64,000 bases of DNA from Cavia porcellus (lineage: Eukaryota; Chordata; Mammalia; Rodentia; Caviidae): positions 3,420,501-3,484,500 of the forward strand of contig NW_026947488.1 in assembly GCF_034190915.1 (NCBI RefSeq), in the 5' to 3' direction. Positions 23,199 to 35,283 of this stretch are shown one piece after another (the stretch's first letter is position 1; every line of letters begins with the position of its first letter). Under the pieces are notes generated by a model, which saw only the letters and a list, made by a program, of their open reading frames with translations, was not told where the DNA came from and searched no databases. A program made the position numbers and the translations under genes.

Positions 23199-23390
23199 AG
23201 CTGGGAATAGTGATAATCTCAGCACTCTGGGAAGCTGAGGCAGGAGGACCACAAGTTGGAGCATAGCCTAGACAACTTAGTGACTGGGCAGGACCCCTTC
23301 TCCAAAATGAATAAATTAATTAAAAAGAGCCAAGGATGTAGCTAAGTGTGAAGGCCCCGAGTTTGATCCTCAACGCTGCTACTCCTTAGT
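23199..23390 (+). mobile_element. B1-dID fused SINE
   Basis: A B1 half (AGCTGGGAATAGTGATAATC, CAGCACTCTGGGAAGCTGAG) runs through ACAACTTAGTGACTGGGCAG and an A-rich linker with AATTAATT into a dID half, GCCAAGGATGTAGCTAAGTG to GAGTTTGATCCTCAACGCTG. The middle ID segment is absent as in the copy at 15313-15485. The ACTTAGTGA wording resembles squirrel-type B1. Confidence 0.88.
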
Positions 23391-25849
23391 AAATCACACA
23401 TCTGAGCATCCAAATCTCCTGGCTCTGTCCACTCGGGGCAGGAGCATGCATGGGACAGCTGCTCCCACGCCCTGCCTGTGAGCCACGCAGCAGCCACTTC
23501 CCTCCTGCCATCTGGTCATGCAGCACCTGTCTGTCTTGAGGAGGACCTTGCAGAGTAGTGTCAGCCTGAGGGACAGTCCTGTCACAGGGCTGCCCCTGCA
23601 GGCAGTGAAGCAGCTGCTCGGTTTTATTAGTATGGTTAATCTCTCACCGCATCCACGCTGTAAAGCATGCTTCACCACAGGTGTGTATGGCAGGAGAAGT
23701 CACTGTGTATGAGTGTGCGGGTGCACCGCGTGTGGGTCCACATGTGTGAGTGTGTTGCACGGTGGTGTTCAGCACCTTCTGAGGGTTTTAGTGTCCTCTG
23801 AGGTCTTGGATGAGGGCACCCACTGCGTATCCAAATCACTGCACGGTGCTGATGGCTCCTAAACTCTGCTTGCTGAGGTTACATAATTTTAGCTTTTAAC
23901 TAAAAATAAATTCCCTTTCAAATGATCATTTCAGAAAGGATATTCCCATCTCTTGCTGCTTTGGGTGGGATGGGTTGGACTGTAAACATGTTTTCTAAGA
24001 ATTGCTTCACTTCTAATTTAAAAAAAAAATAGGGATTTTTTGTTTTTTTCATAATTAGGGTTGATATCTTGAACTAGTCTTAACTTCGAGAAAGAAAAGA
24101 CTGAGTTGTTTCTTTCCTTCCCTTTGAGATAAAAATAAGTCTTGGCTCAGTTCCCTTACTGTGGAAATGGGAAGAAATCCCAGAAAGCAGGATCCATGGT
24201 CAGAGCCTCGTCCTCCACGGCTCTTCCCTGAGGCACTCAGGCTGGGCATGGTGGCCCGGGCTCACCTACGTCCTCCTCCACTGAGGGCAGTGTCACTGGA
24301 TAAGGGCGACTGCTCACCTCAGCAGGAACCCCACAGTCTCCAGCCCCAGCTCTGTTATAAAATTCTTCTCTGGGACATGCTGGGTGGGAGTGGGATGGGC
24401 CTGCAGTCCAGCCAAGGTCCCCAGCTCGCTCACTCACTTGGCCCCCCCCACGTAGGCAGTGTCTCCTGGCCCCCTGCCCTGGCCTGTGCCTGTGTTTCCC
24501 CCCAGGTCTTCCCTCTCCGCTGCAGGGACAGGCAGGCTCCCCCAGGGAGCCAGAGCTAAATGATCTAGAGGCCCTCCATGACAGGGAGGTCAGTGCCAGG
24601 AGCCCCTCTGGGAGGAGGGCAGCCAGCCCCTAGCTTCCTTGTGGGAACGAGGCCCAGGCATGCTGGATTCTACCAAGTTCCCAGCTAAGATGCAGAAACA
24701 CAGCAGTTGTCTCATTTAAAAAAAAATTGCCAAGAAATGAAGACACAGACCACTTTAACATAATGGTGGCCATTAAATCCAGTGGGCGAGCTTGATCTGA
24801 TCATCCTAGCCCTCCCTGGCCCTGACACCCGCCTTCCTGCACGCTGCTTGGTAGAAAGCCCCTTTTTTTCACCATGGTGAGGGCAGCCAGGACTGGGCAG
24901 GAGAATCAGCCCTGACTTAGACCCCAGAGAGGCCGGAGTCACAAGCACCACCCTCAGCTCGTGGTCTGTTTTCAGCGCTGCTGCTCTGGCCAGCGCAGAT
25001 GTGAGGAAGCAGGATGCGATCTGCAGGCCAGGGTGGGAGGAATCAGCTTGGCTACCAGGGCGGCCCGAGCCTGGGGTGGCCGGCCAGGCTCGTGTTGCAT
25101 CCAGGCCACTCTCCTGCTCATGGTGGAGCAGCACAGGCTCTGCCTGCGGGAGCACAGAGAGGGATGGAGCTGCAGGCGGGCTTCTGCCTTCCTGTCCACA
25201 CTCTGGCTCTCACCTCGGCCTGCCCCTTTATTTTCCTTTCCCTTCTTCCACAGTATCTTTTTTTTTCTTTTCTCAAGTGCTCCCTTTCCTCTCCTTTAAT
25301 GAAAACACAATAGCAGAAATGAGTTACCTGTAACATAAGCTTGTTTGGTTCCAGGTTTTTTATTATTTAACCCGCCCCCACAGGGAGGTAAACTGATACC
25401 CTATCACGGCAGAGGCAGGCCAACCCGCAGACCCTCTGGGAATCCCACGGCAATTCCAGGTCAGGCTTTGCTTGGGCTGGAAGATTTAATTTGCCAGACT
25501 GCTGGGCCTGTCAAAAGCTTCTGCAGCAACCACTTGGGTCCTCATAAAGCTGAACAGCAGAGCAGGAAAATGAAATCCTGGATCAATTTCTCTGTTTGGA
25601 GACCTTAACTTACATTCAGTTGGAAAAAAAGAAATAAGAAGGAAGGAAGGAAGGAAGACTCAACCAACCGACCATAACTGTCACGGCAGATTGGCTCAGG
25701 AAACCGGTGTGCATAGAACGGGAGGGGCCCCGCCACCCGGCTCTCTCCCACACGGCAGGATAAAGCTGCTTACTGAAGAGGAGGTGTTCGGGTATGGGTG
25801 CGAAGCCCCGGGGTTCACGTGCAGGCAGCGTGGCCCTCTGTGTGGTTGT
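23391..25849. other. Unannotated GC-rich stretch
   Basis: The GC-richest part of the window, with many overlapping frames on both strands and none convincing. A short GGAA/GAAG run lies at 25638-25662 and T/A runs at 24019-24050. A minus-strand donor-like site (GACGTAG then GTGAGCC) near 24265 could not be turned into an exon. Confidence 0.35.
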
Positions 25850-26165
25850 GCCAGTCATCGTCCTGTCGCTGGGACACAGAACCCAACATCCACAAGAGTT
25901 TTACTTGAAGACACGGGTATTCAGCCCATCGTCCCCAGGCTCTAAGGCATGAACAGCATGGCGGAAGGGTTTAGATGGAGGAAAACTGTTCCCATCGTGG
26001 CAGTCAAGAAGCAGAGAATGAAGTAAGGAGCCGAGAAGGGAGTTGCACCCTTCCGGGCTGTTCCCCCAGTGACAGGCCTCTTTGACAGACCCTACCTCCT
26101 AAGAGCAGGTCAGCACTAGCACCTCCATGATGCAATTACCTTTCAATAGCCCCCTCCAAATATCT
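25850..26165 (-). mobile_element. ERVL-MaLR LTR (inverted partner 1)
   Basis: Reads as a MaLR LTR in reverse: TCCTGTCGCTGGGACACAGA, an AGAGTTTTACTTGAAG block, GAACAGCATGGCGGAAGGG, GTCAAGAAGCAGAGAATGAA, CCAGTGACAGGCC, CCCTACCTCCTAAGAGCA and the end near CAATAGCCCC. All landmarks are in consensus order. Confidence 0.75.
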
Positions 26166-26612
26166 GGAGCCTCCAGGGGCAGTTGAGAGCTAAACCCTCG
26201 TGGTGGTATGAAGAAGTGGTGGAATCTTTAATGGCTGAAGGTCAGTGCAAGGTGATTGGGTCATTGTGGGGGACACTGCCTTCAGAAGGAATTGGTGTGG
26301 TTATCCCAGGACCCCGCCATGCCCAGCCTGAGGGGGCATGTTTTCTTGAAAATTAAAATGAGTTGTTAAAAAAAAAAAAAAAAGCAAGATCGACCCCTTC
26401 CCGCTCTCTGGCACCCTTTTGTGCAAGCTGTCTCTCACGCTGCATCACCATGTGCCATCTCCTTTGTGCCACTTCCACAGCCAGGGGACACTCACCGGCA
26501 CTGCACCAAGGTCTGTGCTGCATGCTTAAAGCTCCCACCTGTGGGTCAAATAAACATTGATTTACACAGCATTGGTCTCTGGAGTCTCGTTCCTGCCATG
26601 GAAAATGAGAGG
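26166..26612 (+). mobile_element. ERVL-MaLR LTR (inverted partner 2) with A16 run
   Basis: Starts almost where the previous LTR ends but runs the other way: GAAGTGGTGGAATCTTTAAT, GTGATTGGGTCATTGTGGGG, GACACTGCCTTCAGAAGGAA, then an A16 run at 26368-26383, a CTCTCTGGCACCC pyrimidine segment and CTGTGGGTCAAATAAACATT near the 3' end. The A-run may mark a later small insertion. Confidence 0.7.
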
Positions 26613-28300
26613 TGAGGGCTGTGAGGGTGTTTGGTGCAGGAGAGTCCAGGGAGACCACAGGCCTTGTTTAGGGCAGGAATGGAGTGGAGAGCTGGCTCCA
26701 GGCGGTGAGAGGCTGGCTGTCCCCCATGTCTGCTTGGGTCAGTGCATTGCTTGTTCCCCCTCACATGATGGCAGCCTCTGTGTCAGGGGAATCCTGCCAC
26801 ATGGCTTCCCATGGGGTGACCCATTCCCCGTGCAGCACGGAAGCCTAATGATGCTCTCAGGGATTGAGAAGCAAGGGCTGGTGTGGATCGGGAGGTGGAG
26901 GGTACCGGTGGGCAGAGAATGGGGAAATCAGAAGTGGAGTCTTGAGTGGTGCTGCAGAGTTGGGATTGTTAGGGACAGATGTGTGATTTCCTGGGCTCTA
27001 GAGACTAATTTCCATTTACAGATTGGGACAAAAGAGTTACTGATGTATTTCTGTTTATTGTGTTTATCCACAGCTTAAGCAGAAAGAGGATGTTAATGTC
27101 CTTCAAGTATTTGCTATTACAGTGGGAAAGAGTGGGTTTGCAGTGGAGATCCTGGAACAGGCCACCAAGGCTCCAGGTCAGGTTCATAGGTCCACGTGGT
27201 GATGCCATGTAGCTGAGACAGAATGCACTGGCAGGGCTGTGTGGCTCCCAGGGGCCTCTCCAGGGACGAGTAGCCTCCACCCGATCACCAGGAGACATCA
27301 GAGGGACTCAAATTTCAGTATTTGCTACAAACTAACTGACTTTTCCCCAAAATGTCAAGATCATGAAAGATGAAGACTGAGTAAGGCAGGGTGGCAGGGT
27401 GGGCCAGCCTGAGCACCCATGATGGCCACACACACTAAGGGACGCAGGAATGGACCCCAAGCAGAGCAAGCATCACTGGGGAAGTGGGGGAAATTCACAC
27501 AAGTTCTGCGCTCCAGTTAGGAATACGGTAGCAAAATAGCTTCTAAGTTTAGACCTGTGTTCAGCGGCTATTTAAGACGGTGACATACGGAGAAACCGGA
27601 TGAAGGGCAGTTTGATATTTATTATTTTTGCAGTATTTCTTTAGGTCTGAAATTGTCTCTGTCTCAAAACATTAACTCCAGGATGAAGTACCAGTGCTTA
27701 GAGGTGACCCTGCGTCAGGCCCAAGGACACAGAGCAGCTCAGACTTGCAGACTCCTGACCTTGCTCTTTGATTCCTTATTCACGTTTTAATCACGCACGT
27801 CGAAGTCATTGGTGTGCCCTGAGGACAAATGACACTAGACACAGCTGACATCTCATAAATAAATTACCACATGTCTGCCGTGGAGGACCCTCCGTTTCCC
27901 CATGGTGCAAGGCTCTCTGCATCTCACTGCAAATGCTGGGCAGTGTCCGTGGTGAAGGTGTTGGTTTCATGGCTACGGAGGTTGGAGGGCTGACAGGACA
28001 CTGCTAAGGACACTCAGGGTGGGGAGAGGAGTGGACAGTTTGGCATGTGGAGGTGGCAGTTCTTGTCTGATAGCAAAGAATAGAAGTCTATTTTGGTAAG
28101 CTCACCAGCCTGCACAGATGCAAAATGCAACGCAGCATTACTGACCTCGTTGTCTGGTCATGTCTAAGTGAGGTGAGTTGAGACACCGTTCCAGGAATGA
28201 GCTGGCAGTGCAGGATTGTGTGCAGGATTACATACTACGTGCCCTGCTTGGTTTTTAGAAGCTCCCTAGTTGAAAGTGCTCCTTGTTTTGCAAAGGAAGC
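26613..28300. other. Unannotated stretch
   Basis: No gene or repeat was recognised. A 173-codon open frame on the plus strand (26557-27078) begins inside the LTR and is Gly/Trp-rich without domain character; I treat it as chance. Confidence 0.35.
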
Positions 28301-28304
28301 TGGT

Positions 28305-28485
28305 GTACCAGTCGTCTGCTGCTACACTGACGCTGTGTAACAAGTACTCCACAATGGTTCACAACAGCAACCCTTTCTTTATTTCTTACTGTGTGTTACA
28401 GTTAGCTGTTCTATCATGGGCTCGGCTCAGGTCTAGTGTGAGTGTGTAGACCCAGTGGACAGAGAGTGGCAGTATACATGAACCC
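28305..28485 (-). mobile_element. MLT1-type ERVL-MaLR LTR fragment
   Basis: Minus-strand MLT1-like end: plus-strand landmarks CGTCTGCTGCTACACTGACG, TGTGTAACAAGTACTCCACA, TTTCTTTATTTCTTACTGTG and CATGGGCTCGGCTCAGGTC follow the familiar reversed consensus. Confidence 0.6.
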
Positions 28486-30284
28486 CGCTAGCTCTTTGGT
28501 CTTGCTATTCAATTTACTATGAAGTTAACCTTTTTCTAGCACATAATCTTGCCTTTTAGTTGAGGCGATGTCTGTGACCTACACTATGTGACTTTGTCAG
28601 CCACACAGCCATTAGAAAAGAAGCAAAGAAATCAGTACCGCAGCTATAAAAATACTCATTGATACATGATTATGTTCCATAAAGCTCACTCATTTTAATA
28701 TTCAGCTAAGGAATATTTAATAAATTCTCAGTTTCGCTACAATCAAAATTGAGATGGGGCACCACTGAGTGGTCTCCTTCCTCAGAAAGGAAGTTTGACA
28801 CAAGGTGTCGCCTGCCATACACCTGTGTCCCTGGAAAGGGCAGCTGTTTCTTGCACTAGAGACCTAATCTGCACCCAGCCTGCTGGATCTGGAGTACATT
28901 ACGCCACTGAGGTCTCTGTTCTGAGTATATTACGTTACCCAGAAGATTCCTATTATAAGCCAACACGGGGAAGAAAAATATTACAGTGTTGGAAACTTTA
29001 TGTGAGGGGGAATTAAATTTCCTTTTGAAACTCAGATTTCTTTATGGGATTCTAGCTATGGAAGGTGCTCCACTGGAGCTGAGGCCATGGATTTTTTGTA
29101 TAACTTCTGGAGTTATGCTGGGGATTTCACTGAACATAATTTCAGGTGAATTTGAAATTTCTTGGTAGATTTTGGGTGAGATAGAGTGTGGCCTCAGAGT
29201 CCACTTGATTAGCTAGAAAATACATGGAAACTTTGTGTTCCCCTTCAAATGTTCTTACTCGGGGGACAGTCTGACTTAGGATGCTGAGCTGATAATTCAA
29301 TGATTATAGGAGGGATCCACCAGCACGCTTACTGGGAAGCAAAGACTCTTATTGTTTATCACGGGATGTGACATCTGTACCTTTTAGAATGCTCTCTCCT
29401 TTTATCTTGTGACTATCTTCTGGGCACACAAATACCCAATCAAGAAACCAAATTGACCCAAATAGAAGTCCAGGGCCCGCCTCACCTTATGCTATCTCAG
29501 ACAGGGGTGAGAGTGCTTGTGATGAGCCGTCAGCAGTGGCCAGTGCTCTGCTGTCCCTGGTCAGTGCTGGGAGGGTGACTGGCCTGCAGAGGAGATGAAG
29601 GTCCTTGCTGCTTGTGGAGGTCTGTACGAGCCTCTCCTTCAGCAGAGCTGTGCCTGGATGGTCCTCAGAGAAGGGCTGGCTGCCAAGACCCCTGCCCCAG
29701 TGGAAACTCTCCCAACCTCAGTGAGACTGGCAGGCAGGCCCCTGTAACACAGCTACCACCCCCTCAAAGCCAACGAGATGAGGGGAAAAATCGAACACCT
29801 TAAGGCTCGCAAATCTCCTAACTTGGGGGAATTGCAGTATATTGTAACGTGCTAATTCTGGGAATTCCTTACACTGACTCTCTGAAGAGTCACGGTTAGA
29901 GTTACCCTTTTTGTATGAGATGTAGGAGATGTCCCACCATGCATGGTACTTCCCGTGACGTCCACAAGTGTGCCTCTCTGTTCTCACACCCTCGGTGCAG
30001 AAACGTGGACACCGGTGTTGTCCTTCGCCTTCCCAGACTCCACTAAAGCCTTTTCTGAACCAGGCCCCAAGAAGCAGATACCCAGGAAAAGTGAGCTGAG
30101 CCAGTTTGCTCTGGGCGGCTAGAACTGGTGTTAAAGATTCACAAATTTGCCAAGCAGTAGCCTTAAATGGGCCATGATGGGATGATTTACATCACGGAAA
30201 TTCACAAGTTGGAAACTTCACCTGCCCGGAAGCTGGTTTACTGGCATGCCAATTGGTTCATCTCCCTTTTCAGCTACCTAACAG
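28486..30284. other. Unannotated stretch
   Basis: No gene or repeat was recognised. A near repeat of the words GTACATTACG and GTATATTACGTTA occurs around 28893-28937. Confidence 0.35.
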
Positions 30285-30435
30285 TGGGTGCTCTGGCGTA
30301 GGACAATTTACTTTACTTTGCTTTCGTCTGCTTTGGTTTCTTCACCTGTGCAATGGGGTCAGTAACAGTATCTATTACTGGGAGAGTTGCATGAACTAAG
30401 ATGTGGGCAAGACTTAACCTACGCTCTGTTGGTGC
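30285..30435 (+). mobile_element. MIR SINE
   Basis: The MIR core is clear: CTCTGGCGTAGGACAATTTA, GGTTTCTTCACCTGTGCAAT, GGGGTCAGTAACAGTATCT, GGGAGAGTTGCATGAACTAA. An old mammalian-wide tRNA-derived SINE. Confidence 0.8.
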
Positions 30436-32925
30436 TTTGTACTGTGCTGCTGTGAGGCCGTGTTCGTCTCACAGGGGACTGCCCTGAGACTTCAAGGGGC
30501 AGGTGTGTACAGAGCAGGTCCCGAACACGGAGTCCCTGTGGTCATCCTGGGAAGATGACCTGACCCTTGGATGAGAGGAGGGCTGGAGTGGTCCCAGCAC
30601 TGCCTCATGCCAACCCACTTCCCCCGTGAGGAGCCCAGCAGCTTCGGAGAGGTTTATGGCATGAGGAGACCTCGAGGAAGGAAGACAGCAGTGGACGTTT
30701 CTTAGAAGGAGCCCGACCTTGCTCTGCAGACCCTCAGGCACAGGCATCCACCCTCCTCCCTCCGCAGGTCCAAGGACAATGTAGCGTCCGTGTGGGACCC
30801 AATGCTAATCTGCTTTGGATGTGGGAGCCTGAGATTCCTCCTCTCTGGGGTACAGATGGTCACATCCGTCCTCAGATTTCAGGGCTCTGCAGTGGCACAC
30901 AGCAGGCAAAGAACCTGATTTTTAGAGGTTGCTTGGAAGTGGAGAAGAACCTAATAAAGGGATGACAAGTGGTAATAAATGCTAGGAGGAAAGCAAATGA
31001 GATGCTGAGGACATTGTTCCACTCACTACAGAGGACGCATAGCGGACAGTGAAGGCAGCCGAAGGAGTTAACATTTAGTCTGCGACGGCAAAGGGGACTG
31101 CAAAGTTGTGGTACAAACACATACATGCATGCACACAGACACACACGCATATACCTTTCACAGATCCTTCAATAAGCAACCGGATGGTAATACAAGATAT
31201 ACCAAGGGATGCAGAGAGTAAAATCTCATGGCCTGGTTTCTGTTGATGTCTACAGATCATGTGTTCCTTTCCTCATAGGAGAAGATCTTCCCCTATATGT
31301 CCTCCACATAAGAGTACTGGCAAATTCTTTGACATTGGTCTATTGAGAAATTAAAATCTGACCCCCCTGTGACTTTGGTCCCCAGTATAAATGACAGGAT
31401 GACTGTGCACATGTCATGCAGATGAGCCTGAACTGGTGGACCTAGCTCTGTCATTGACCCCCAGGCGGAGCGCTCTGAGTGGGTAATGTATGTGAAAGCC
31501 CTTCTCAAGTTGCCGAGTTTTACTTTTCTGGTCTGCCCTGAGCTTGCTGGAGACACCATCGCCACAGAGAACTGCAGGCTTCAAGGGTGAGGCTGCACTT
31601 GCATTGATGAGCGGGGTGCATTTGCTGAGTTTCAGAATAACAACCTCTCCAGCTCCTCAAGGGCTTCCTGCAGCCTGATTATTTAGATCTGCCTCTGGGT
31701 GAATACGTTCTGAGAATTATAGAACAGGGCCACATGGGGTCTCAGATTGAAGAAGTCACCGCCAGATCAGAAAAGTGGTGAGTTCTGCACAGGTCTGTTA
31801 GAAGCTTCACTTAGTGTCAAGGTTGTGAGAATATTCATCTGTATGTGATAGAGTCATGGAATAAATGTACTCTCTTCACGTGAGTGTACCATTTCAGATG
31901 GCATTTGCCATGCCTCCAGCACATGCCCACTTGTTATTTAATTTGTTCTGCATAAGGGTTCCCTAAATTAAGAATTAGTTTTTTTTTTTCTGCAGTTAAG
32001 TAAACAGATCAGAGCTCTCCTACGAAGTAGGAGCAAAGACACAACAGAAGTATCTCCTCTCTATAGCCTCGTGGAGAATCAGGAAGTCTCAGGACGAAAC
32101 AGAAAAGCTACACATTAGTACTCTGAGTATTGTGAGTGCAGCCAAGGGTTTCTGCCCGGTGACTCTTCAGTCTTCACTCTCTCCCTCGTGCTGTTTGTGT
32201 CCTAGCTGAACAAGTCTCCCTTCTGGGATGCTCACTTGGGACTGCACCTCACTGTCACACCCTAGCCTCACAGTCAGGCCACATGGTGTTCATAGTCCTA
32301 CCCCCCAGGTGACGGCTGGACACAGGGTGTTTTATTGATGCTTCTGAGTGTGCTCCACAGAATGTGCACTGTGAAAGAACCTTGTTCAGGAGATCTGCTT
32401 AGCAGTGAAATGCATTTGCCTTTCCATTCTGAGTCCAGGGTCTCTTGTGCCCCAAGGGGGCGGTGCTGAGTGTGGACGGATGTATAGATCGCAGGCAGGT
32501 GTAGATGGATGTGGAGGTCGTGTGCATACCCAGGCACCATGCTCCTGGGCAACCCATTTGTGTGTCTGCAGGATGCTGTGAAGAGCTGTATCTCAGTGAC
32601 ACCTCATAGCTGTATAATTTCATTTTCTGCAATCTAGAACATGCAAAGAACAGTCCGGGAACACGGCCACCACTCAGGCTCCTCTGCCTCCTCCACAGCT
32701 TGATATTTTGTTGCAGGCTTGGGCTTGAATTCCCCCTGTTTCTGCATAGCTCATTAGATGGGAGAAACTGCTTTTTAAAGTAGCAAATGACAAATTTCCC
32801 TCACTGTGCAGGTGCCAAAGGAACGGGTCAGTGCAGGTTGCTCCTGTTTAGAGTAATCACAGTACACACGGGCTCCGTGCTGACCTGTCACTTATCACCA
32901 GCAACCAAACCAGGTGTTATTTAAT
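30436..32925. other. Unannotated stretch
   Basis: No gene or confident repeat was recognised. Short CA-rich wording (31130-31150) and GGATG-rich wording (32470-32525) are low-complexity only. Confidence 0.35.
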
Positions 32926-32929
32926 CATG

Positions 32930-33570
32930 TACCTGAGCGCCCGCCACCTTCGCCACCCACAGAAACATGACGAACTGGCTCTTTAACAAATATCTGAAGA
33001 TCTCAGCTGCCAACGGATATCGACCGATTTCAGAGCTCCTTCCTGAAATCAATACCAGCATGCAGCCGGGACTGCAGGCTCGGGGAAGGAGTGGCTCGGT
33101 GATCTGAACCTGCTGGACAGTCTGCTTGCCTCAGCCTGGGCCTCTGAGCCCACCCCGGCCACCTTGGGTGCTTGTCCAAGGCGCCATTTGCTTAGCGGAC
33201 TCAGAGAGGCTGCCAGGGCTCCGTATCCACGAACAAAGAAAGCCTTCCATGGGCCCTGCATTCATCATCTTTCTTGTCACCTAAGCAATTCCAAGTCAAT
33301 GATGCTTAACAGGGTCCACAACGTTCAGATAGACTCCACGCTGTGACCCAGCAAGATGACACCAATTTAGCCTTACTAAAACATACCTCCCAATTTTTTA
33401 AAAAGCGCTTCATGCCACATAAATTAGACTGCCATTGAGATAATTGGATCCTTGTGGCTCTTAATTTTTCACAGATAGACTATTTTGAAAATAAATCGTG
33501 AATCATCATCTTTGAATGTTAAACCTAATTTACGTTGAATCTCTGCAGAATCTCTGTGCACCTCTACTTT
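32930..33570. promoter_or_regulatory. Candidate conserved non-coding block
   Basis: Repeat-free sequence with two motif-dense parts: 32960-33060 (GGCTCTTTAACAAATATCTG, CAACGGATATCGACCG) and 33410-33560 (CATAAATTAGACTGCC, GATAATTGGATC, AATCATCATCTTTGAATG). Texture suggests constraint; this is a nomination only. Confidence 0.2.
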
Positions 33571-35221
33571 GGAGCACACACACTGCGTGGGCGTGTCTTT
33601 ATCAGATAATTGACAGAGATGGGACCTTCCTTCACTGTCATCCAAACCAAATTCTAACGCAGCCACATTGTCCATTGTGGCCAGAGTTCTCTGACATTTT
33701 GTCAATCATATTTTCAAAAATGGGTATGTCCAGATATCCATCGCATGTATAATTGATTGACACTGCTGCCTCAGACAGCTTTATTTTTTCCTGGGTATTG
33801 CAAGAGTAAGTTCCACATTTGCACTGAGGCTTGTGTATTTTGAAGACAAGGACGGTGGCCATGACCCTTCTGTACCAATGAACAGGCTCCTCTGATGTAT
33901 AAAGAATGCACTCGCAGGTTTCAATAAAGGATAAAAGTGAGCTTTTTTCAAAACAATCTCCCCCCACTTTTTCTGTTTTTCTTGTAGGTAGCATAAACAC
34001 CAGCACAAAGCTACAACAGAAACTCGCTGCCATGCGGCATTAGACTTTAGGGTGCTAATGCACCCTCCCCCCATGGCCGCACCACACCTGTGCTGTCCAG
34101 TGGAAGGGATGGGATCGTTGGTGCGTCTCAATGGCCAGCGAACCAAGAGTGTGTCTCGGCAGTAAAGTGAAACACTTTACTGGATGCCGAAGTGGGTTCG
34201 TGAACAATACAGGAATCCACGCAGGTTACAAGGCTTTTAAAAAACAGAGAACCAAAAAAGACATCCTGTTGGAAACAATTTAGCTAGAATCTTACATGAA
34301 TTTTTGGTTGGCATCTGTATCCTGCTTCTTTGTTGAGCAGGTTAAGTTTTCTCTTGTGGGTGCAGCTCATTCTGCTTTTCTCATGGGACTTGTACCCTGA
34401 GTAATTTTCCATTTTCCTGTGTCAGATACAGGGCACTAGTTAAATGCAGGGCTCAAGGTGGTGTCAGTCATGCCAGGCCACAGCAGATGCCAAGTCAGGA
34501 TCCATCGCCCCAAACTCCTCCCTTCTGCTGAGACAACAGCACCACCTCCGTCAGTTCCTGCGTCGTCAGCAGGCTGATGGATGCATTTGACAAACACGGC
34601 TGAAAGCACTTCGCCATTACCAACTGTTAACTAAAACGCCACTTTTCGGCAAGTGGAGACCCAGGGCTGAGAGAGGCATGGCCCGGCCGAGGGGTTTCCA
34701 GGTTTTCCTGGCATCCACCTGGGTGAAGGTGAAACTCCTCCCCGAGGCTTCTTTGAAGGATTTCAGTTATTAGGGAGAAAAATAAGGAGCCTTATTCAGA
34801 GAGCTCCAGGACGCCCAGCTGATGGCAGCACTGCCCCTGGAAGCTGTCCCGTGAGCTGTTGGCCTTTGCGAGCTTCTGACCCCTTTGCTCACAAGCTTAG
34901 GTCTGGTTTCTAGGGACTGAAGCAGGGAGTGGGAAGGACCTGTGGCCCACTGAAACTGTCACCAACCTGCACATTAGCAGAGTTTCCCACATTTTAAGAA
35001 GCACAGGCTCTCCCAGGGGTGGTGAGGATATGTATGGGGCATTTATCAAGTCTGGACAGGGCCCAGGCCCTTGGGGCTTTCAGGTACTCCCCAGTAATGT
35101 GATGCTCCGGGTAGGCTACAGGTGTAGCATGCAGCTCTGTATAAAAATGTCTCCAAGTCTGTGGGAAAAGTGGATCCATAGATGTCTTCATCTGCAAGTT
35201 TCCACACTCTGTGAGGCTTTT
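33571..35221. other. Unannotated stretch with a Cys-containing open frame
   Basis: A minus-strand frame of 131 codons (33638-34033) reads with several Cys residues, for example KPQCKCGTYSC. On the plus strand a very strong pyrimidine-tract acceptor (TTTTTCTTGTAG at 33987) precedes a short open run. Neither could be tied to a family or a full exon. Confidence 0.3.
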
Positions 35222-35283
35222 AATTAATTAATTGTCTGGTACTGGGAATTGAACTCAGGACCTTGTGTTTGCCAGACAGTCTG
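35222..35283 (-). mobile_element. ID-like SINE fragment
   Basis: On the minus strand the tRNA-like 3' half is clear: TGTCTGGCAAACACAAGGTC, then the B-box region GAGTTCAATTCCCAGTACC, then an AATT tail. It keeps the central CTGGCAAACACAAGG, so it is full ID type rather than dID. Confidence 0.75.

Noticed and set aside
24237..24437. Minus-strand exon with donor GTGAGCC near 24265
   Set aside because: Two alternative donors and only a moderate acceptor; its phase does not lead into the 14691-14951 exon in an open frame.
26557..27078. 173-codon plus-strand open frame
   Set aside because: It begins inside a MaLR LTR, is rich in Gly and Trp without domain character, and has no supporting splice or promoter context.
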